In this document: positions 19,669 to 28,589 of the stretch, piece by piece
Numbering within the stretch: the stretch's first letter is position 1
Layout: each line of letters starts with the position of its first letter
Source of the DNA: Segetibacter sp. 3557_3
GTDB taxonomy: Bacteria > Bacteroidota > Bacteroidia > Chitinophagales > Chitinophagaceae
Direction: 5' to 3'
NCBI RefSeq assembly: GCF_004354985.1
Contig: NZ_SMSK01000010.1
Coordinates: forward strand, 62,001 to 126,000
DNA: 64,000 nucleotides
Notes under the pieces: model-generated
Seen by the model: only the letters and a program-made list of their open reading frames with translations
What the model was told of the DNA's origin: nothing
Databases searched by the model: none
Position numbers and translations under genes: made by a program

Positions 19669-19983
19669 GCTATTCAAGCCAACTACCTCCACGAAATTAG
19701 TACAATCCAGCGCTCAACCAGTTCATCTTGCATAAGCACTGCGGACGCTTATTGCCTTTTAAGAAACCTGGTAAATTGGGGCAGTTTCAAACAGTTTACT
19801 CAAAATCAAATACTGTAAATGAGTTGATCTGGCGTGCGTTAAAAAACTCTCCAAAAAAAATATATTACTATTTTGCAGCAGCGGAAAAATGAATTAAATT
19901 AAGGAAGAATAACACGATCATTTGATGAACTTTATGGAAAATATGATGTTGATTAAAAAATACCTTTAAAATACCTGCTGTCG
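19669..19983. other. Intergenic region after ureF, no ureG
   Basis: 315 bp in which a UreG start (a P-loop GTPase with GPVGSGKT) would be expected. No such sequence or remnant is visible in any frame. A weak box TACCTTTA (19961-19968, 7 of 8) precedes the GAF gene. Confidence 0.5.
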
Positions 19984-20514
19984 ATGGATAACGAAGCCGA
20001 ACTGGAAGTTTCAAGAATAAAAGCTGTACACAAATACAAACTTATTGATACCTCACATCAACACGACCTGGAAGATTTGATTGAAGTTGCATCTGATGTA
20101 TGTGGAACCCCGGTTGCCTTAATCACCTTAATTGACGATACCACCCAATACTTCAAAGTAAAAAAAGGCATTGATTGGCACTCCTCCACACGCGAAGAGT
20201 CCTTTTGCAAATTCACCATTGCGCAAGACAGTGTACTCGTAATTGAAGACACCCTGCTCGACAATAGAATTGATCCGAACGGTTTGTTTGCCGGAACGTT
20301 TGGGGTGAGGTTCTACGCCGGGGCCCCGCTTACCACACCAGATGGATTTCACATCGGGAGTTTATGTGTCGCAAACAATCAACCCCAACAACTCGATGCT
20401 TTCCAAATCAGTTGCCTTCAAAAGCTTGCTGCTCTTGCGATGGAACGAATGGAAGGGTGCTTAAATTTTAAGGCCCTGGAAGATCAGCAGGAAAATATGA
20501 CAGAGGTTCGCTAA
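19984..20514 (+). CDS. GAF domain protein
   Basis: 176 residues consisting of essentially one GAF domain (about residues 20-165): KYKLIDTSHQHDLEDLIEVA, then TPVALITLIDDTTQYFKVKKG, the region ESFCKFTIAQDSVLVIEDTL, and VRFYAGAPLTTPDGFHIGSL CV. GAF domains bind small ligands or serve as redox/light sensors; the Cys in ESFCKFTI is typical of free-standing bacterial GAF proteins. No output domain is attached, so it probably acts through a partner. It stands alone after the urease operon. Confidence 0.85.
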   Translation: MDNEAELEVSRIKAVHKYKLIDTSHQHDLEDLIEVASDVCGTPVALITLIDDTTQYFKVKKGIDWHSSTREESFCKFTIAQDSVLVIEDTLLDNRIDPNGLFAGTFGVRFYAGAPLTTPDGFHIGSLCVANNQPQQLDAFQISCLQKLAALAMERMEGCLNFKALEDQQENMTEVR

Positions 20515-20561
20515 CGATTAGATAAATCCATTTTGCTTATTATATACCGGCGCAATAATCA

Positions 20562-21227
20562 TCAGAACTTCATACCAAGCCCAACTTTAATGGCGTGGTT
20601 ATAAGAGTTCATGGTTCTGCTTGCATCTACTCTTGAAAAGCCATAATCGTAAGCAGCGTTAATGTTGAATCCATTAGCAAACTCATAACCTATACCACCG
20701 GTGAGGGCAGCATCCCAGCGATTGAATTGAGGACTGGCATCGATTTTAGTATTCAATAAATTAATACCAAAAACACCGGCTGTTGCACGAAGGTCAGCGT
20801 TCAACAAATAAGAAATTTGAGGTCCCGCGAATAATTGAAAGCCATTGAAATTTGTTTTTATTACAACAGGCAAGTCGATGTATTGCGTATTTAAACGCGC
20901 CTTTGCATTTGCACCCAGGAAGCTCATTCCTTTAACATTGAACGACCCATTTAGTACATATCCTTTTTGAGAATAGTAAATCGCCGGTTCAATTAAAAAC
21001 TGTTCAGTAATTGGAATATTTACATATCCACCGGCGAAGAAACCAGTTCGATTTGTTGGATTAATCATACCGTTTGAAAAGTCAAGCAGATTTTTAAAAC
21101 TGCTGATTGCATCACCACGCATACCTGTTGAAGATGCTCCTGCACGAACACCAAATGACGTTGTTTGTTGGGCGAATATCATCGTGCAGAAAATTAAGCT
21201 GATGGAAAATAAAAGTGTTTTTTTCAT
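20562..21227 (-). CDS. Outer membrane beta-barrel (porin/PorT-like) protein
   Basis: 221 residues with a clear signal peptide (MKKTLLFSISLIFCTMIFAQ). The mature part shows alternating beta strands, with FFAGGYVNIPITEQFLIEPA, QLFAGPQISYLLNADL and a C-terminal AIKVGLGMKF ending in Phe, as in outer-membrane barrels of the OMP_b-brl_2 type common in Bacteroidota. It probably forms an 8-stranded barrel. The function is unknown. It is convergent with the GAF gene and has no operon partner. Confidence 0.8.
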   Translation of the reverse strand: MKKTLLFSISLIFCTMIFAQQTTSFGVRAGASSTGMRGDAISSFKNLLDFSNGMINPTNRTGFFAGGYVNIPITEQFLIEPAIYYSQKGYVLNGSFNVKGMSFLGANAKARLNTQYIDLPVVIKTNFNGFQLFAGPQISYLLNADLRATAGVFGINLLNTKIDASPQFNRWDAALTGGIGYEFANGFNINAAYDYGFSRVDASRTMNSYNHAIKVGLGMKF

Positions 21228-22121
21228 AACAGGGCGAACGGGGGTTTTTGGTCGTTCGTTCGATCAAAAGCAAATTGTTGCCCAGTTTTTTGCTTTGCTA
21301 TCTAAGCTTTTGTTAAAGCAACAAATGAGTTTTAATGAGTTATAAACAAGATGGCACCGCCATTTTTTGGAAGGTATATATAAGCGAATGGTTGCGGTAT
21401 ACGAATGCTACAAAAGTGGCCGGTTACTAAAAATGCTTGTACTGATTATTCCGGCTCAGCAAACTGGTTGTACCACCGGTACTACTTTTTTGGCAACGCG
21501 AAGAAGAGTGTGCTTACCTTAATTCGAAGCCATAACATCCACGTTGAACATTGGAAAACAAATCCGCTTAAACTTTTCCGTCGGACTACTGTTGCATTCT
21601 GCCTAATCCAATCTGAGGAACTGCGAGCGCCGGTTAGCATTGTTGTAAGCTAATGTTGCGACCACACGGCTTTCATCACCTATCACCCGCAGTCGTATAT
21701 CTCCTTCCTTCATGTAACCTGGCAAACCCATAAACTTGCTTACGCTAATCCGAAGCACCGTGAACTTTAAAATCATGTATGTTGAAAAATAAAGACGCTT
21801 TATTCTTGAGCTGGCTTCAAGATATCCTGATTCATTTTACTGCAGTTAACGCCAGGAACATCATTTTTTACTTCATCCATTATGAAGCATGTTCGTTCAA
21901 AACGCACAACAATTCGTTACTACAAACAGCGGCGCGGCAGGCGCATGTTTCGGATCGCTCCAACAAGGTCTAAGCCCAAAACAATGGTTGTAAAATCACG
22001 TTCAGTTTACATTTGCTCCCGGGTGTTGTTCGTGCCTCCGGATCATACCTGTCATGGCGTTATTATTGCAACGCTGCTGGGATAACGATATCAAAAACGT
22101 ACACTTCAACTTACCGATATT
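21228..22121. other. Long intergenic region, no gene recognised
   Basis: About 890 bp. Frames at 21405-21653, 21779-21973 and 21882-22085 lack recognisable motifs and have unlikely compositions. The leader of the barrel gene contains a GTTCGTTCG tandem near 21262-21275. No repeat-family copy was identified. Confidence 0.4.
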
Positions 22122-22766
22122 ATGAAAGTATTTACCACTATAGCTTTTTTAGTCCTCCTAGCGTGCAATCAGAAACAACCGGACAAAGCTGATCAAAACA
22201 ACAATAGACCCGACACCCCCCTAAGTACAACACCTCCGGTTGACACTATGCTGAATACAAAGCAGGAAAAGGATACGATGTTGCTGCAAACAGCAACACG
22301 TTTATTGCAGGCCATGAAGGCCAAAAACTTTACGGAGGTAGCAGCGGGTATACACGCCGGTAAAGGCGTACGTTTTGTTACTTATGGCTATATTGATACC
22401 AATAAGCAGAAGGCATTTTCAAAAGAAGAATTCCTGACCTTAACGAAACAACAGGAAACACGCAACTGGGGTATATATGATGGAAGTGGTGACCCCATCA
22501 ATCTTACGCTCCCGAAATATTTCGGTCGCTTTGTATACGATGTCGACTTTCTCAACGCAAATAAAACAGTCAACAAGGTCATCGGTAATACAGCAATCAA
22601 CAACATTAAAACCGTGTATCCTCAAAGCAATTTTGTGCAATATTACTTTGAAGGTATTGATCCAAAATTTGGCGGCATGGACTGGAAAAGCCTCATAATG
22701 GTTTTCGAAGAAAATGATCATAATTTCCGCCTTGTTGCCGTTATACATGATCAATGGAAGTCGTAG
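22122..22766 (+). CDS. Hypothetical lipoprotein
   Basis: 214 residues with a lipoprotein signal MKVFTTIAFLVLLAC (lipid-modified Cys at 15) and a disordered Asn/Asp/Pro/Thr-rich linker (residues 18-45). A globular domain follows with AGKGVRFVTYGYIDTNKQKAF, YFGRFVYDVDFLNANKT and a C-terminal GMDWKSLIMVFEENDHNFRL VAVIHDQW. The last part resembles uncharacterised lipoproteins found across Bacteroidota and Firmicutes; no catalytic motif is seen. It is tail-to-tail with the STAND/WD40 gene, 35 bp apart. Confidence 0.75.
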   Translation: MKVFTTIAFLVLLACNQKQPDKADQNNNRPDTPLSTTPPVDTMLNTKQEKDTMLLQTATRLLQAMKAKNFTEVAAGIHAGKGVRFVTYGYIDTNKQKAFSKEEFLTLTKQQETRNWGIYDGSGDPINLTLPKYFGRFVYDVDFLNANKTVNKVIGNTAINNIKTVYPQSNFVQYYFEGIDPKFGGMDWKSLIMVFEENDHNFRLVAVIHDQWKS

Positions 22767-22801
22767 CTCCTCCAAAAAAGTTTGCACTATAATTTACCTC
22801 G

Positions 22802-25800
22802 TTACCGGCTTGCCTGCACCGGTGCCGGAACCTCAGGATGTATACGCCCCCAAAAATTAAAAGCACGATATTTACATACTTTATGATGTTGAGCCGCGTC
22901 TTTCTTGTACTGATCAGAAAGTTTAAGCCACTCATCCGGTGGAATACATTGAGCTTCATCCGTAGCTACATCGAAGCGCACACCCGAAGTCGTTTTTGCC
23001 TGCAAATGAAACAGCCTGGCAGGAAGATCCAGGTCGCCCGCCACGGGCCAGATTTCTGCGCGATTGTTACAGGCGGTAATCATCCATTTACCACCCGGAC
23101 TTAGCATTGCACTGTTTACCTGTTTTTCGTGTAAAACAGGCTTCCCGATTTCCTGTCGGGTTAATACGTTCCACAGGTGAGCCGACCTGTCCCATCCGCT
23201 TGTAACCACAAATTTCTCATCATCACTGAATACTGCACTATTTACTGCCGCCCGGTGTTTCATAGAAGGACCGGCCTGTCTGCCCGTAGTTGCATCCCAT
23301 ATGTGGGCTGTCATGTCCCAACTGGATGTAAGCACCAATCCTCCATCTGAACTAAAAACTGCACTTCGTACCTGGTCGTCGTGCCTGAACATAGTAAGTA
23401 TTCTGCCGCTCACAAGATCTACCCGGTAAGCCGCACTGTCTTCACAACCGATCAGTATGCTTTGTTTATCGGGGTGCAACATCGCGCTGTTTATAGCAGC
23501 GTTGTGCGTAAACGAGTCTATGCACTTTACAGCGGCAGTTGAATATTCCCAAACCCTTACCAGGTTACCTCTTGAAACGGTGAGAAAACGAGAATTATCG
23601 GTGCCAAATGCTGCGTGGTTTACCGCTGCCTGGTGCGGCAGCCGATGTAACAACTTGCCCTGAACCGACCATATGGCTGCGGTCGAATCGGTTGACGCGG
23701 TAAGAATCAATGTGGACGTTTTATCAAAAACTGCACTATTCACAAATCCCCTGTGTTGCAGTACAACCGGAGGATTACTAGTTGAGTCCAGGTGCCAAAC
23801 CCGTGCTGTTGAGTCAGCAGATGCAGTTAACACATACTTTTCGTCGGCACTTACCACCCCGCTTTTTACCACACCGGAATGTGTGAATGTTCGCGTTTGC
23901 GCACGTTGTTGGGTTGGCAGGAGTTGCCATATCCGTAAGCTTTTATCCCAACCACCAGTGGCAATACGCTTCCCATCAATCGCAAAAGCAAGGCCATACA
24001 CAGGACCTTCATGCTTCATAACGGCACCCACCTGCAACCCTGTTCCGGGGTCGATCAACCTGATGTTCCCATCCTTGCCTCCGGCAAGGAGCCAGTCCCC
24101 ACTTTTATTAAAGGCGAGGTTCGAAACGATTGCCTCTTGTTTGTAGCTGTTAAGTACTGTACCGTTGAGCGCATCACAAAACCGGATGGAAGAGTCGCTG
24201 CTGTTGACAACTATGTTTTTTCCATCTGGCGTAAATGCGGCTACACGAACACCCATGTTTTCGATGATGGTGGATAGCTTACGCGAACGTGTGTCGAAAA
24301 CGCTGACGCGGTTATCTGCGGAAACCGCAGCAAAACTTTCACCGCCTGGGCTAAATAACACCCCTATCACTGCCGCATCCTGCTGAAGAAAGAAAACCTG
24401 TTTACCGCTGTTAACATCTAACAGCCGGATGGTACTATCAGCTCCGGCTGTTAGTACCATTGTACCATCAGGGCTAAAGGTGCCACTGAGTACAGCTGCA
24501 GGATGCGCGAAAACCCGGCGTTTCTGATGCGTTCGGGCGTCCCATAGAATAGCGTCATGATCATTTGATGCGGTCAGTATCAGGTTTCCGTCACGACTAA
24601 ATTCTGCACTGTTTACCGGCTGGCGATGTTGAAGAATTGCTGTTGTTCCGCCCGTAAGAGGGTCCACTATCTGAGCAGTACCATCGTTAAGTGCAAGGAG
24701 GACAAACTTACCCTGCGGATCGAACTGAACGTCCGTGATAACATCATTTACGCTTACCACTGAGGAAAGTACGGCTTGCGGTAAAGAAGCCTCAGCATCA
24801 ATATAGAGAGCGCTTTTGATTGTTGGGTCATCGGTAATGTCGGCAGACTCTGCCAGGTAATGGAGTGACTCAAGCAGTTGATTTGACTTGCGTGCAGCCA
24901 GGCTGCTTTTCCAGTAGTTCAAAGCGAGCTCACGTTGTTGCCTCAGCCGGTCCTGGTACACATATATGGCAAACGCAGCTACAAAAAGCAGAACGATCAG
25001 CACCAGGGAAAGTAAGACAGCCCGGTTCCTGATCTTTCTTACACGTGCACGCTTTTCCTCCTGTTCACTTTGTTCAAGGTAAGTTATTGCATATTCAAAA
25101 TCGGCGTGGTACCGCCGGGCCCATGCTGCTTTTGGTTGAAATGTATTTCGCCAGTGCATAGCCTGGTGGAGCTCATTATCGCTAAGCAGGTTCTTCTGTT
25201 TTTTCCGGTATAACTCCGCCGACTCGTTGAGGCGCAACAGGACCTTCGATGCTTCCGTTTCTTCGTTGACCCATTCGTTCAGGGTTTTCCATTGCCGGAT
25301 CAGGCTCTCATGAGAGATATCTAACAGCAGGTCGTCTTTGTCTTTAATCTCCGAAACAATCAGGAAGGAACGGTCGTCTGCAGCAAACCGTTCAATGATA
25401 CTTATCAGTTCGCTCCTCGTTGATCCGGTTTCGGCTTCAAGATCGCTGAGCCGTATGGGCCGGCGCACCTTCCGTTCATTTTCATCAACAGTGGTGAGCG
25501 CCTGGAACAGCCTTTTGGTAAGCTGAAGTTCCGCATCCTCCATCCCGGTAAGCGCTTCGTCGGCATGATTCGACAGGGCGTTCTCCAGCCCGCCGATGCT
25601 CTCATAATCTTTGAGGTCGAGCTCGCGGTTGCCGCCAAGCGCATAGTCGCGATCCCAAATGCGCATAAGAGCATGCTGGAGCAAGGGAAGTTCATCTTTT
25701 ACAACCTGGGCATCATTCAACAACCTGGTTAAAAGACCGGGATTGATCTTTCCATCACTCAACCGTACCGGCCCTTCAATGGCACTTTTGAGTTGTATAC

Positions 25801-26449
25801 GCGTGAGCCTTGGTACAAGGTACTGGCTTTGGTTTATTGCTTCGGGAAGGCCATAGAAAGCTGCACAGTCGCCTATAAAATCGGACCGCATGGTAATAAC
25901 CGTGTAGATCGGTAGTGCCTTATGCGCAGCTAGTTCAAGTAAGATGTTTACGAAATCAATTGCTTCATCTTTTCGGCCCACCTCCGGTTGATCAAGTGAA
26001 AAGCGAAAGAGTTCCTCAAACTGATCAATGAGTAAGAAAACATTTGCATTGTCGCCCCAGAGCGGTTCCAGGATGTCGAGTAACGCTTGTGCCCCTTCTT
26101 CTTTCACCTGCTGCTCAAGAACGGTAGCATCAATGCCAATGGGATTACCAGCAGTATCAAGTACTGCGTCTGCAAGGTTACACAGCGGACTCTGCCCAGG
26201 CTTCATGGTAGTGATCATCCACCGGTCCCGGTCATTTACCAGGTAACCGCCTTTTAATGCAGGAATGAGCCCGGCTTTGATGATAGAAGACTTTCCGCTG
26301 CCGGAACTACCTATAACCGCTACAAAGTGGTGATCGTGCAAACGCTGGAGCAAGTCACGGGTTTGTTCCTGCCGGCCAAAAAACAACAGGCTTTCGTCCG
26401 ACTCGAAAGCACGGAGTCCAACAAAAGGGTTGCTCCCGGCTGCACTCAT
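22802..26449 (-). CDS. STAND-type (nSTAND1-like) ATPase with membrane segment and 14 WD40 repeats
   Basis: 1215 residues. N-terminus NPFVGLRAFESDESLLFFGR and Walker A GSSGSGKSS (47-55), then Walker B with acidic tail VFLLIDQFEELF (about 137-148), typical of nSTAND1 P-loop ATPases. Winged-helix/helical region to about 470. One transmembrane helix about 475-497 (VLLSLVLIVLLFVAAFAIYV) preceded by basic KIRNR. After it come 14 WD40 units (about 555-1165), enough for two seven-bladed propellers, with signature words such as VNSAVFS, VLTASADSTARVW and FVVTSGWDRSAHLWN. A short Cys-containing tail ends the protein. STAND proteins are ligand-triggered oligomerising switches. Its ATG overlaps the TGA of the TIR gene (shared ATGA 26446-26449), so the two products are made together. 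Likely a TIR/STAND defence or signalling module; the trigger is unknown. Confidence 0.88.
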   Translation of the reverse strand: MSAAGSNPFVGLRAFESDESLLFFGRQEQTRDLLQRLHDHHFVAVIGSSGSGKSSIIKAGLIPALKGGYLVNDRDRWMITTMKPGQSPLCNLADAVLDTAGNPIGIDATVLEQQVKEEGAQALLDILEPLWGDNANVFLLIDQFEELFRFSLDQPEVGRKDEAIDFVNILLELAAHKALPIYTVITMRSDFIGDCAAFYGLPEAINQSQYLVPRLTRIQLKSAIEGPVRLSDGKINPGLLTRLLNDAQVVKDELPLLQHALMRIWDRDYALGGNRELDLKDYESIGGLENALSNHADEALTGMEDAELQLTKRLFQALTTVDENERKVRRPIRLSDLEAETGSTRSELISIIERFAADDRSFLIVSEIKDKDDLLLDISHESLIRQWKTLNEWVNEETEASKVLLRLNESAELYRKKQKNLLSDNELHQAMHWRNTFQPKAAWARRYHADFEYAITYLEQSEQEEKRARVRKIRNRAVLLSLVLIVLLFVAAFAIYVYQDRLRQQRELALNYWKSSLAARKSNQLLESLHYLAESADITDDPTIKSALYIDAEASLPQAVLSSVVSVNDVITDVQFDPQGKFVLLALNDGTAQIVDPLTGGTTAILQHRQPVNSAEFSRDGNLILTASNDHDAILWDARTHQKRRVFAHPAAVLSGTFSPDGTMVLTAGADSTIRLLDVNSGKQVFFLQQDAAVIGVLFSPGGESFAAVSADNRVSVFDTRSRKLSTIIENMGVRVAAFTPDGKNIVVNSSDSSIRFCDALNGTVLNSYKQEAIVSNLAFNKSGDWLLAGGKDGNIRLIDPGTGLQVGAVMKHEGPVYGLAFAIDGKRIATGGWDKSLRIWQLLPTQQRAQTRTFTHSGVVKSGVVSADEKYVLTASADSTARVWHLDSTSNPPVVLQHRGFVNSAVFDKTSTLILTASTDSTAAIWSVQGKLLHRLPHQAAVNHAAFGTDNSRFLTVSRGNLVRVWEYSTAAVKCIDSFTHNAAINSAMLHPDKQSILIGCEDSAAYRVDLVSGRILTMFRHDDQVRSAVFSSDGGLVLTSSWDMTAHIWDATTGRQAGPSMKHRAAVNSAVFSDDEKFVVTSGWDRSAHLWNVLTRQEIGKPVLHEKQVNSAMLSPGGKWMITACNNRAEIWPVAGDLDLPARLFHLQAKTTSGVRFDVATDEAQCIPPDEWLKLSDQYKKDAAQHHKVCKYRAFNFWGRIHPEVPAPVQASR

Positions 26450-27924
26450 ACTGCGGCCTTTATGTTTTGTAAAAACTGGTTAAGGGTTAATGAATCCAAT
26501 GATGGCTTGTCGCTGTTGTTGAGGACCTTAACCTTGATAAATCTTTGTTGTAGCATTTTGTCGTCCGGGTCTTTGCGCGGGGGAAGCATATAAACGTAAA
26601 ACTGTTCTATAGGGTAGTCGTTACTTACAATGTATTGCCGGGCAGCCTTCATGCGTTCAGACACCCATTCGCCACTCACTTTGCCATAAAAGAATACGAG
26701 GTTATTTACCTGGCTGATCCGGTCCTCAAGAATATTAATGTTTTTCTTGGGATCATCTTCCTGTGGATTTATAAAGGGCTGAATATCGTTCTCCAATAAA
26801 TTTTTGCAAAGTTCTAATGCATACAATTGATCGTTATAATGGGTGTCAAGAAGTACGGACACTTTATTGCCCGAGGCTGGCCGTTTTGCTTTGAGTTTTA
26901 TTTGTTCTGCCATTCCGATGATCTGCCCGGGAAGCTCACTTTTTATACCCCGGATAAAATCAATCTCCTTAGGATAATCGCCTTCTTCAATCTTTGTGAT
27001 GAAGGCTTTGTACGACTCTTCCTCAATTTCTGAAATGTCTAAATCACCAGGAACCCAAATTAATTGCGGCTTATCTGATGACAGGCAAATTTTGCCCTGT
27101 TTTTGCGGATACCAGGTAATCTCGTCGCCATCAACCTCCCTGCCGGGGAACTGGTCGAACAGGTTAACCAATAAGTCGGACTGCCCTATTCTATCGTTAA
27201 CCACGTCTTCGTGTTCGGCTGCCTCATAAGGTGGAGGAACGTCGCTGATGATACGGTACCCTGATTTTTGCAACTCCGTAATGGTACGCTTACGTATAGT
27301 ACGAAGGCTGTCTGGCACATCCCCGAAAAAGATGGTGAAGGTGTCATCCTCTTCTACCTCTTCGGACTTCTTTGGAAATGCTTCCAATAGGGTTACAAGC
27401 GAGTCCGTCAGGTCTTGTAACTGCTGACGGAACCGTGGTGTCTGCAGATCGAGTGGATGGCCGCGATCGTCTTTATCTTCCGCATCATGAAAAGGAAAAC
27501 CGGTGGTACCGCTTAACTCGGCAGGCCAGGATGTAAAAGGCAGGTTATAGAGCAATACATTAAACAGCCGGGAGTGTTTGCCCACTTTCAGCCCAAGGGG
27601 ATGCGATTGAGCAGAAGATGTAAAAAGCTCCATCTCCTTTTTACAATATTTCGACTTTAAGTAAGCCGGAGAGTTAAGGCATAAGATAATAGCAGACTTT
27701 TTTATGCCGTCAGCAATTGCATCGTCGAACATCACACCACCATCAAGCCGCTTATCATCCCACCAGATTTTTACATCTTTTGTTCCGATCGATTGCCACA
27801 ATGAAACTGTAAGGTCGTTGTAGAATTGCTCTATCCAACCCAGTGCCTGTCCCGACTTTCTCTCGTTATCTATGTGCGAATAACTAATGAAAATATCAAA
27901 ATCAAAATTGTCGAGATATGCCAT
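26446..27924 (-). CDS. TIR-domain protein with two further TIR-like modules
   Basis: 492 residues, no signal peptide. Module 1 (about 8-180): FDIFISYSHIDN, VKIWWDDKRLDGG and SPAYLKSKYCKKEMELF, a TIR domain in which E97 occupies the position of the NAD-hydrolysing glutamate. Module 2 (about 194-345): FTIFFGDVPDSLRTIRKRTI then IGQSDLLVNLFDQFPGREVD, a Rossmann-like fold similar to TIR/DUF4062 regions. Module 3 (about 350-490): KVSVLLDTHYNDQLYALELC and FFYGKVSGEWVSERM, another TIR-like segment with W and E in a similar spacing. It is the first gene of a two-gene operon with the STAND/WD40 ATPase. By analogy with TIR effectors, it may consume NAD+ or make a nucleotide signal when the ATPase is triggered; that is inference. 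Confidence 0.85.
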   Translation of the reverse strand: MAYLDNFDFDIFISYSHIDNERKSGQALGWIEQFYNDLTVSLWQSIGTKDVKIWWDDKRLDGGVMFDDAIADGIKKSAIILCLNSPAYLKSKYCKKEMELFTSSAQSHPLGLKVGKHSRLFNVLLYNLPFTSWPAELSGTTGFPFHDAEDKDDRGHPLDLQTPRFRQQLQDLTDSLVTLLEAFPKKSEEVEEDDTFTIFFGDVPDSLRTIRKRTITELQKSGYRIISDVPPPYEAAEHEDVVNDRIGQSDLLVNLFDQFPGREVDGDEITWYPQKQGKICLSSDKPQLIWVPGDLDISEIEEESYKAFITKIEEGDYPKEIDFIRGIKSELPGQIIGMAEQIKLKAKRPASGNKVSVLLDTHYNDQLYALELCKNLLENDIQPFINPQEDDPKKNINILEDRISQVNNLVFFYGKVSGEWVSERMKAARQYIVSNDYPIEQFYVYMLPPRKDPDDKMLQQRFIKVKVLNNSDKPSLDSLTLNQFLQNIKAAV

Positions 27925-28589
27925 CGGGAGGCTTTATTTGAAAAATTAGACAATGAGCCAATACCGTTTAACTAAGCGTTGTTTTTTCTAACCCAACCAA
28001 TTATTCCGAAACATTTCTATAGGCAAACTACAGGGTTCGTGAAGACTTAATGAAACGAAATGGATAATGAAGGTTGAATTTACATTGTTCAGGTGCATAA
28101 ACAAAATACAACTTTTAAGGCTAAGGTAAAAGCACTGCAGACTAAACAACCCAGGTAAGACTTAACAGTAGACCAGTGGCAACTGAAAAACGAAAGGGGT
28201 TCACGATGCTTAAACAAGAAATTGCTTCCTTTGTTGCAATGACGGAGCCGGGTGGCTGATTATGATAACCTAAAGAGATGTACGCATTTTTAATTTAAAC
28301 GAATAGCGTGCTTGTGGAGGTTTATTATCTCCGGAACAACGTACTGCTATAATTTAAACAAATTGTAATCGGATATATCTACTACACATATTGAGTGGGC
28401 CGCATCATTGTTCTGCATATCCTTAGGCATCTACCAGCACAGGGTAACACTAAACGAAATCATTTCGTAACAGGGAAACACGCCATCTAACCAACAGATC
28501 TAGATTGCAGTAAAGCAGTTCATCACAATAGGCTTCCGGATGCAACTGAATTACAAACACAAAGTTGTAAATACCCGTCTTCTAAATGC
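27925..28589. other. Intergenic region upstream of the TIR operon
   Basis: About 665 bp with no gene recognised. On the minus strand a partial -7 box TAATTTTT lies about 25 bp upstream of the TIR start (7 of 8). No repeat copy or regulatory gene is present, so expression of the TIR operon may be constitutive at low level. Confidence 0.35.
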
